Notes under the pieces: generated by a model
What the model was told of the DNA's origin: nothing
Seen by the model: only the letters and a program-made list of their open reading frames with translations
Databases searched by the model: none
Part shown: piece after piece, positions 58,017 through 64,000 of the stretch
How positions within the stretch are numbered: position 1 is the stretch's first letter
How the letters are laid out: every line of letters starts with the position of its first letter
Position numbers and translations under genes: made by a program
Assembly (NCBI GenBank): GCA_024803745.1
Contig: JANJXV010000013.1
Span: 16,613,501 to 16,677,500, forward strand
Length of the DNA stretch: 64,000 bases
Direction: 5' to 3'
From: Megascapheus bottae
Lineage: Eukaryota > Chordata > Mammalia > Rodentia > Geomyidae

Positions 58017-61000
58017 CTAGAAAGGAATGAAAGGAAATGACTTATCACTCAATAATAAGTATTCATTAAGATATGAATGAAAATATTAATTAGGTTTCCA
58101 AATGTTAATTGAAATTTTCTATGTGCTAGACAGTAGGTTAATGGAAAAAATATAATTCAGAATCCAACCTGGAAGGATTAAAACTTGACATGAGAGTTCT
58201 GAACAAGTATATATTTAACCATACTACACTCTTATATAAATTAAGACATAATAATAGTATGTTCAAAATGCACTGGTAACACAGATTTTTGAGGGATGCA
58301 AAAATGAGGAAGGCTTTAGCAAACTGATGTATCAGGTAGTCATAAAAACTGTATGTGGGACCCGGGAACTTGTAGGGTGCTTGCCTAGCATGCACAAAGC
58401 CCTGAGTTCGATTCCTCAGTACCACATACACAAAAAGGCTGGAAGTGGTGCTGTGTGTCAAGTGGTATAGCACTATCCTTGAGAAAGCCCAAGAATGGTG
58501 CCCAGGTCCTGAGTTCATGCCCCAGTACTGGCAAAAACAAAGTGTATGAGGAGAGAAAATAGAATCTAAAATGAAGTACTGTAGAAACAAACCTAACACA
58601 AGATTAATAGTTTTTTAGGTGCTGTATTCTGGAATGAGTTAGATAGTTCTCAGATAGTAGTTAGGTAGTTGAAGCAACCTAGATAAAGAGAATAGAAAAG
58701 CCAAGACAAAGATATGTGAACATTGTATATATTATAGTTACAGAATGTAATATAGTATATGTGAACAGAATTATGAAATGTTGGTTGGATTTTAGTCAAT
58801 AACTTACATTTTTTATAATTTATACACTATTAATCCCATTTTGGAGAGAAATGGTTCATAAAAATCTATCTATGTACCTGTCAAGACAGAAATGATGAGA
58901 GAGCAAGATCTTGCTGGGATTATGGTGATTTTGTTTTGTTGTTCAGGACACTTTTGAAACATCTTAGTGAGAGGAGTAGGGGAGCATCTTCATGATCTAA
59001 CTACTTCCCTCCATTCCAAGGCAAAAATGTTTTCCACAAAGTTGATTACAAACCTTGGATATTGTTTTTGACTCTTTGTCTCCATTCACTCCTGCTTCAT
59101 TTTTCCGTTTTTTTTCGGTTGACGTTTTGCCAGACTTTTCGTTAGAAGATCCAGCTTTGGAAGGAAAACAATTTTCATTAATCTCATCATGATTAAGACA
59201 TGTAGATGACTCTTTCCTCCTTAAATTGCTAGTCGTGCAGTTATTTAAAGTAAGTAATTTTATTAGTAGTATTTATCTTTCAGCTGTGACCTAAGAAAAA
59301 AATGTGGATATTTTACTTTATGAGAATAGTTATCAAACAAAAGTAGCTATTTCTTTGGATGAGGAATAAGAAGTATAAAACAGCACAAACAGTACAATAA
59401 TCAAGAGTAATTGGGGAATTGATAGAGTACTTTTTTGCATTTTGGGTTTCTCTTTTATTAGTATATTTTTTTTTTTTGCTTGTCCTGGGCTTGAGCTCAG
59501 GGCCTGAGCACTGTCCTTGGACTTTCTCAAGGTTAGAGCTCTACCACTTGAGCCTCAGAATCACTTCAGGCTTTTTTTTTCTATGTGTGTTGTACGGAGG
59601 GATTGAACCTAGGTCTTTGTGCATGCTAGGCAAGCACTCTACCACTAGGCCAAATTCCTGGCCCCTGACCCCTTTTATTAGTATTTTATTTATTTATTTA
59701 TTTGTTTGTTTGCATTTTTTAATTGTAATTAGTAAAAGGGTTACATGATATTTGCCAGATAGAAGGTGCATTAATTCACGTACATTGATACCCTTTCACA
59801 TGTCTTCGTACCCATTTCCCTCCCCCCCCACACCCCCTTATTAGTATTTTTTAATTTTTATATTTTGGTGCCAGTCCTGGGGCTTTCTGAGGGCAGTGTC
59901 AGATTTTTTTTTCTCAAAAGACTAACACTCTACCACCTGAGTCACAGCTTCACTTCTGGCTTAAAATTATTATTATTTTTGGCTTTTTATTGGAAATTAA
60001 AGTCTCACAAACTCCTTCTTGGGCTGGCTTTGAACTGCAATCCCCATATTTCAGTTTCCTGAGTAGCTAGGATTACAAGTGTGAGCCATTAGTACTCAGT
60101 TAAGATTTTTTTTAAAAATTAAAGCCATATATTTTAATAAATCATGTTTAATCTTATTATCTTTCAATATATTATTTGAAATTAACCAATTCCCCAGACT
60201 GAATGGTCAGGTAGGCCTCATAGCCTCTTGTCAATATTTAAGTTAAAAAAGATTTTCAATTCAAATTCAAATTTCAATGACTTATAAAGAGTCAAGGCCT
60301 CTTCGTCTTTTAAAGCTTTAACATGAAAAACTGGTATATGCAAATCATATATATAAAGTATATATGTGTTGTAGCAGCAAAGGCAATAAAAGCAAAACAG
60401 ACAAGCGAGACAACATTAAATCAAAAAGCTTCTGTATAGCAAAGAAAACAAAGTAAAAAAGGAACTCTATGGAACCAAAAAAGAGTTGCAAGCTATTTTA
60501 TAAAGGGTTCATATTTAAAATATGTAAAAATTTCCTAGAATTCCATAGCAAACTCCAACCAACCAACCCAAAACCTCCAAATAAATTGACTTAAAAATGG
60601 GTAAAAGAGGAGCCAGGAACATGGTCTAGTGGTAGGATGCTTGCCTAGCATGCATGAGGACCTGGGTTTGATTCCAGAAAAGCCCATTGTGGTGCTGTGG
60701 CTCAAGTGATAGAGTGCTAGCCTTGAGAATGCCCAAGGACAGTGCTCAGGCTCTAAGTTCAAGCCCCAGGACTGGCAAAAAGAAAAGAAAAGGAAAAATG
60801 GGTAAAAGAATTAAAAAGGAATTTCTCCTGAGAAAATACCAGCAAAGCTTGAGAAGGTGGTGGATCAAAACATTCCTCTGTGCTACTTCATGGATGAAAA
60901 CAGACAGGACAATAGAAAGAGAGAGGAATATCAAACATTAAAAATCAAAAGAGGAAAAAGAACAGCTACAAAGGCAAGGATAGACAGAGAAAAGGAGGAA

Positions 61001-62580
61001 ATAATCAACAATGCTAACCTTGCCTCCCTGTGAAGGGACTCTAGCCAAAACCACAATCTAAACTAAGCCTGGCATCCTTGATGACTGCAGAGTGGAGATC
61101 CTAGCTGTAGGAGAAACTATTTTTTTTTTCATATATGAAACTATCAGTTCTTACAAGCTTTAAATTCAGTGTAGAAATTTGGTATGACAGTGAAAATGAT
61201 TTGACAATGGAGAAGAAATCCATTGTGTTCCTCATATCTCTTAATGCTTAAGTCAGGTGGCCTTTTGAGAGGGGCCTATTATTTGTGATTGAACTACTCT
61301 GGAGATCTGAAACAAGGATCAATTCCAAGTCAGGGAGCTGGATGTTACTTTGGTACAGTGTCAGGGTTAGATACAATCATGAAAGACAGTCATGGAGAGG
61401 GGGAGGGTTGTACATGGACTGGCTAAGTTTAAGCAGATATGAGCTTATGCTGTGAGAGACATGATGACTCGTGACTTGGATCTCAGTGGCAAGTAGTAAA
61501 CCAATTACCAGTGGAATACTGTAGAGGCTAAGAGCTTCAAGTCTTTGGAGGACAGATTGTTTAGCCTCTGGAGCTGCCCCAGTGCTGCAGGTGGTTTGAT
61601 GCCCAGCAAGACTGAGAGCTCTTTGTCCTAGTCCTAAAGATTGTTTGGTTTCAGCAGCCTCTTGTCTGCCACAGGATGGTTCATTGATGGATGGGGAAAG
61701 AAAATACTGAGACCAGCAAGCAGGAAAGCTTTTGAAGTGGTGTGCTTTTCTTCCCCTCTTTTCCCCCATGCACTTGGAGGAATCTCATCAGCTTGTATGT
61801 TTGCAGCCCCTAAGTGCTCAAACTAGGGGCCACCAAAGTGAGGGGGAGGCTGTCCAATTCACAGGTCACAGTTGAAAACCAGTATTCAGACCAATAATTG
61901 CATATACATATTCATGTCAGCAAACCGCCAAAAGGTAGCTAAAACTCAAAAGTCTATCAATAGCTGAGTGGACAACGTGGGCAGCCATTAAAAGCTATAA
62001 GGCATAAAAGAAATATTACAGCATGAAGGTCAAAAACTTGCAAAATAAGTTAGACAAAAGTTAGATATACTATATAGTTCATATGTAACACCCAGAATAT
62101 ATCCATATGAAAACACCTATAGCTGATTTCCAGGGCTTAGGTAGGATAAGTGAATGGAGAGACTGCTTAATGGATAAAGTTCATAACTTTGGTGTAAGAT
62201 GCATTGTACTCACAAACTGACATGTTGAATTAAAACTTCTTTGTCCAACTACTTAAGGATACTGTAAAAGAAAAGAAAAATGTATTTGTTCTAGACTTAC
62301 GTTTTTCCATTGACTGGCCAAACTTCTCTGCCAGTCTGCGTTGATTTGTGGCCTTCAGGACCTCTTGGGTTACAATCTTGGAATATTCTTCCCCATAGTA
62401 TTTGATCAATAGCTCAGCAAGTGCTAGTGCAGTTTTTGCTTTCTCCAGAGTACCTCGAGCAATATAGTGGTACCCTGGAGCAAGATGTATGCTCTGCAGT
62501 TGGAACTTGAACTTTTCAAACTCCTCTTCTAAAAGTTCCTCCAGGATGTCAGGAATGCATGTCTTTGATGTGTGTTCCAT
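54237..62580 (-). CDS. Predicted PYD-linker-VLIG GTPase fusion gene, 3 exons
   Basis: Proposed join on the minus strand: 62580-62301, 59154-59054, 58016-54237. That is 4161 nt encoding 1386 residues. Residues 1-93 are a pyrin domain, 94-127 a basic Ser/Lys-rich linker, and 128-1386 the URGCP/VLIG core aligned by eye with GVIN1 residues from about 855 to 2080. The GTPase has P-loop GLQSSGKS (K797) and G3 DSEGL (D844). Phases agree: exon 1 ends with one base of a codon, exon 2 supplies two, and exon 2 to exon 3 is phase 0. Relative to GVIN1 it lacks the first 850 residues (replaced by the PYD) and about 350 C-terminal residues. A PYD normally recruits ASC-like partners, so a role linking a giant GTPase to inflammasome signalling is inferred. 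Each exon is well supported; that they form one transcript is prediction. The alternatives are a separate pyrin-only gene beside a decayed VLIG copy. Confidence 0.65.
58357..58540 (+). repeat. IDL-Geo SINE in intron 2 of the fusion gene
   Basis: A forward dimer with GAGTTCGATTCCTCAG, antisense to the gene. Confidence 0.85.
59054..59154 (-). CDS. Basic-linker exon (exon 2 of the fusion gene)
   Basis: A 101-nt exon between acceptor TTGTTTTCCTTCCAAAG/CT (AG at 59156-59155) and donor TCCAAG/GTTTGT (59053-59048). With the carried base it encodes P plus 33 residues, from GSSNEKSGKTSTEKKRKN to GDKESKTISK, a charged Ser/Thr/Lys-rich linker like those after the PYD in PYHIN proteins. The acceptor has A at -3, which is less common than C or T. 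The same frame stays open upstream to 59272 with similarly polar sequence, so the true 5' edge could be further upstream or another small exon could exist. Confidence 0.6.
59470..59665 (-). repeat. IDL-Geo SINE in intron 1
   Basis: A reverse dimer after a T run, in the same orientation as the gene. Confidence 0.85.
59690..59835 (-). repeat. L1 3' end fragment in intron 1
   Basis: Matches the 27290 copy (GAAGGTGCATTAATTCAC and ATTGATACCCTTTCACATGT). Confidence 0.75.
59863..60102 (-). repeat. 7SL/B1-Geo SINE in intron 1
   Basis: A reverse composite ending GAGTAGCTAGGATTACAAGT. Confidence 0.75.
60365..62220 (+). repeat. L1 ORF2 end and 3'UTR pieces in intron 1
   Basis: L1 ORF2 wording at 60365-60608 (AAAAGCTTCTGTATAGCAAAG) is interrupted by an IDL-Geo SINE at 60609-60785. 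L1 3'UTR wording resumes at about 61880-62220. The sequence between is unrecognised. Confidence 0.6.
62301..62580 (-). CDS. Pyrin-domain exon (exon 1 of the fusion gene)
   Basis: The ATG at 62580 has a good Kozak context (A at -3, G at +4). The 93 residues carry a PYD of the MEFV/NLRP type: IPDILEELLEEEFEKFKFQL at 9-28, ARGTLEKAKTALALAELL at 41-58, YYGEEY at 61-66 and EVLKATNQRRLAEKF at 73-87. The six-helix length is complete with no stop or frameshift. The exon ends AAAAAC/GTAAGT (donor 62300-62295), a perfect 5' splice site, leaving one base of codon 94. Reading through the donor adds only meaningless sequence ending in a Phe-rich tail, which supports splicing there. Confidence 0.88.
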
Positions 62581-62707
62581 TCTGTGCTACTAAATCCAGA
62601 GAAAATAATAACCCTGCTGTTATTGACCTGAAATGGAAAGATGATTATGGAAACTCATAGGAATGGTGAGGTTATATTATTATTATTGTTGTTGTTGTTG
62701 TTGTTAT

Positions 62708-62895
62708 TTACTAGTCCTGGGGCTTTAACTCAAGACCTGAGCACTGTCCTTGGGCTTTCTCAAGGCTAGAGCTCTACCACTTGAGCCACAGCACCACTTC
62801 TGGCTTTTTCTATGTATGTGATACCGAGGAATTGAACCCAGGTTGCCCTGCATGCTAGGCAAGCACTCTACCACTAAGCCAAACTCCTGGCCTGG
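62708..62895 (-). repeat. IDL-Geo SINE upstream of the PYD exon
   Basis: A reverse dimer preceded by a TTG/TTA run (62675-62708). GGTGAGGTTATATTAT is duplicated on both sides (62665 and 62894). Confidence 0.88.
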
Positions 62896-62971
62896 TGAGG
62901 TTATATTATATATGAGGCAAATGCTTGTAGTCAAATCAGAAGAAAGAAGCCAATGTGAGATCAGAGGCTGT

Positions 62972-63395
62972 TTTTTTTATTGTAATTAATAGAAGGATTA
63001 CATTATATTCACCAGATAGAAGGTGCATTACTTCACAAACATTGCTACCCCTTCTCATGTTTTTGTCCCTATTTCCCTCCCCCATCCCCTCCCCTCATCT
63101 TGTTTCCCCCCTTCCCTATCCTATTTCAAATAAACAAATAAACATATATACAATATATCAAATAACAAGGTAAGATAATGTAACAATATGAGATAACCAA
63201 GGGACAACACAAGAGATGAGAAATAACATAGTCCATTAAGAACAACAATCACACATTGTATGGCTATTGTTTCTATATCCTGGAGGTCCTTTCATTTAGC
63301 CTCATCCTATAAGGCCTTCTATATCTAGGTTTTACCCTATTGTAAACCTCTGCTAGGAAAGTACAAGGTTTATACTAATTATGACAAATGATGTT
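62972..63395 (-). repeat. L1 3' end
   Basis: About 420 bases colinear with the 27290-27720 L1 tail, ending AATAAAAAAAACAGCC on the minus strand. Confidence 0.75.
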
Positions 63396-63401
63396 TATTT
63401 T

Positions 63402-64000
63402 TCCAGTCCTGGGACTTGAACTCAGGGCTTAGTCATGGTCCCCAAGCTTCTGTTGCCCAAGGCTAGCACTCTACCACTTCAGCCACAGCACCTTTACCGG
63501 CTTATTGATAAAGTACTAACAATTATATTATTTTCAATTCTTGATGTTTGCACAGGAGCTTACTAGTGTCAGTAAGTCTTCCAAGGCTTATAAAAGGATT
63601 AAAAAATCTTTGTTAGGTTACATTGACTTTTTTTTTTAAAAGAGAGTCCAGATGTCATGACATTTATTAAAAGGCATGGTACAATGCTATATATTAGGAA
63701 AGTAGAGATATCAAATAATAGTAAGCAAATACAAACTGAAGAAAAACTGAATATACTACAGTGTTCAGAAGCTTGAATGAACCATGCACTATGAATTTAG
63801 AAACTATATTTTAGGTTACATTAACTTTTACTTTATTATTTCCCCCTTTCCATCAAAGGGAAGACCATGGTAATGAAGGACTGCCAGAGTCATTATTGCC
63901 CATTACTTGGGGAAAAGTTTATGATGCTAGGAAGGCTCATTCCTAAAAATCATGTTCCACAGAGGAGGGACAGAAGTCATAATACTAAGACATAAGCAGA
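63402..64000. other. SINE fragment and unassigned upstream DNA
   Basis: A reverse Geo-type fragment at 63402-63502. The rest is AT-rich. No first exon or promoter of the PYD gene was identified before the window ends. Confidence 0.5.

Noticed and set aside
61377..61769. 130-codon minus-strand ORF in intron 1 of the fusion gene
   Set aside because: No recognisable domain or splice context, and it sits between L1 pieces. Probably chance.
52573..63395. Recurring block with GAAGGTGCATTA at four sites, first suspected as a novel regulatory repeat
   Set aside because: Read on the minus strand it has the order and G-rich tract of an L1 3'UTR with a poly(A) signal.

Overview
The window is nuclear DNA from a rodent, most likely a geomyoid (pocket mouse, kangaroo rat or pocket gopher). 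The evidence is the dominant SINE. It is a dimer of a tRNA-Ala/ID-like left unit (A and B boxes, core GGTTCGATTCC) and an unrelated right unit, which matches the published description of IDL-Geo, a SINE restricted to Geomyoidea. A second abundant SINE joins a 7SL/B1-like unit to the same Geo-like unit. L1 pieces, MaLR LTRs and one class I-like ERV LTR fill most of the rest. No bacterial, CRISPR or operon features are present.

Layout, with all three genes on the minus strand: (1) 1.7-2.9 kb, MRPL17, a complete three-exon gene with a CpG-island promoter at about 2.5-3.3 kb. (2) 3.5-12.6 kb, repeat-rich intergenic DNA. (3) 12.6-19.9 kb, a 7.3-kb single coding exon for an intact 2431-residue very large interferon-inducible GTPase (GVIN1/VLIG-1 type). 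(4) 20-54 kb, a gene-poor desert of SINEs, L1 and LTRs. (5) 54.2-62.6 kb, a second GTPase gene with a different design. A 3.8-kb exon carries the URGCP/VLIG core. Upstream are a short basic-linker exon and an exon encoding a clear pyrin domain (PYD). The three pieces have compatible splice phases and would give a 1386-residue PYD-linker-GTPase protein.

MRPL17 next to GVIN1 matches the known mammalian order (human 11p15.4, MRPL17-GVINP1-olfactory receptors), so this is the rodent GVIN locus. VLIG proteins are interferon-induced giant GTPases of cell-autonomous immunity, while PYDs recruit inflammasome partners such as ASC. A gene joining the two would be a plausible sensor-to-inflammasome adaptor, analogous to CARD6 (CARD plus URGCP-like region). 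This fusion is the main discovery candidate. It rests on splice-site reading and has not been confirmed by transcripts. Its C-terminus lacks about 350 residues relative to GVIN1, including the Cys/His cluster, and its upstream promoter was not identified and may lie beyond the window.
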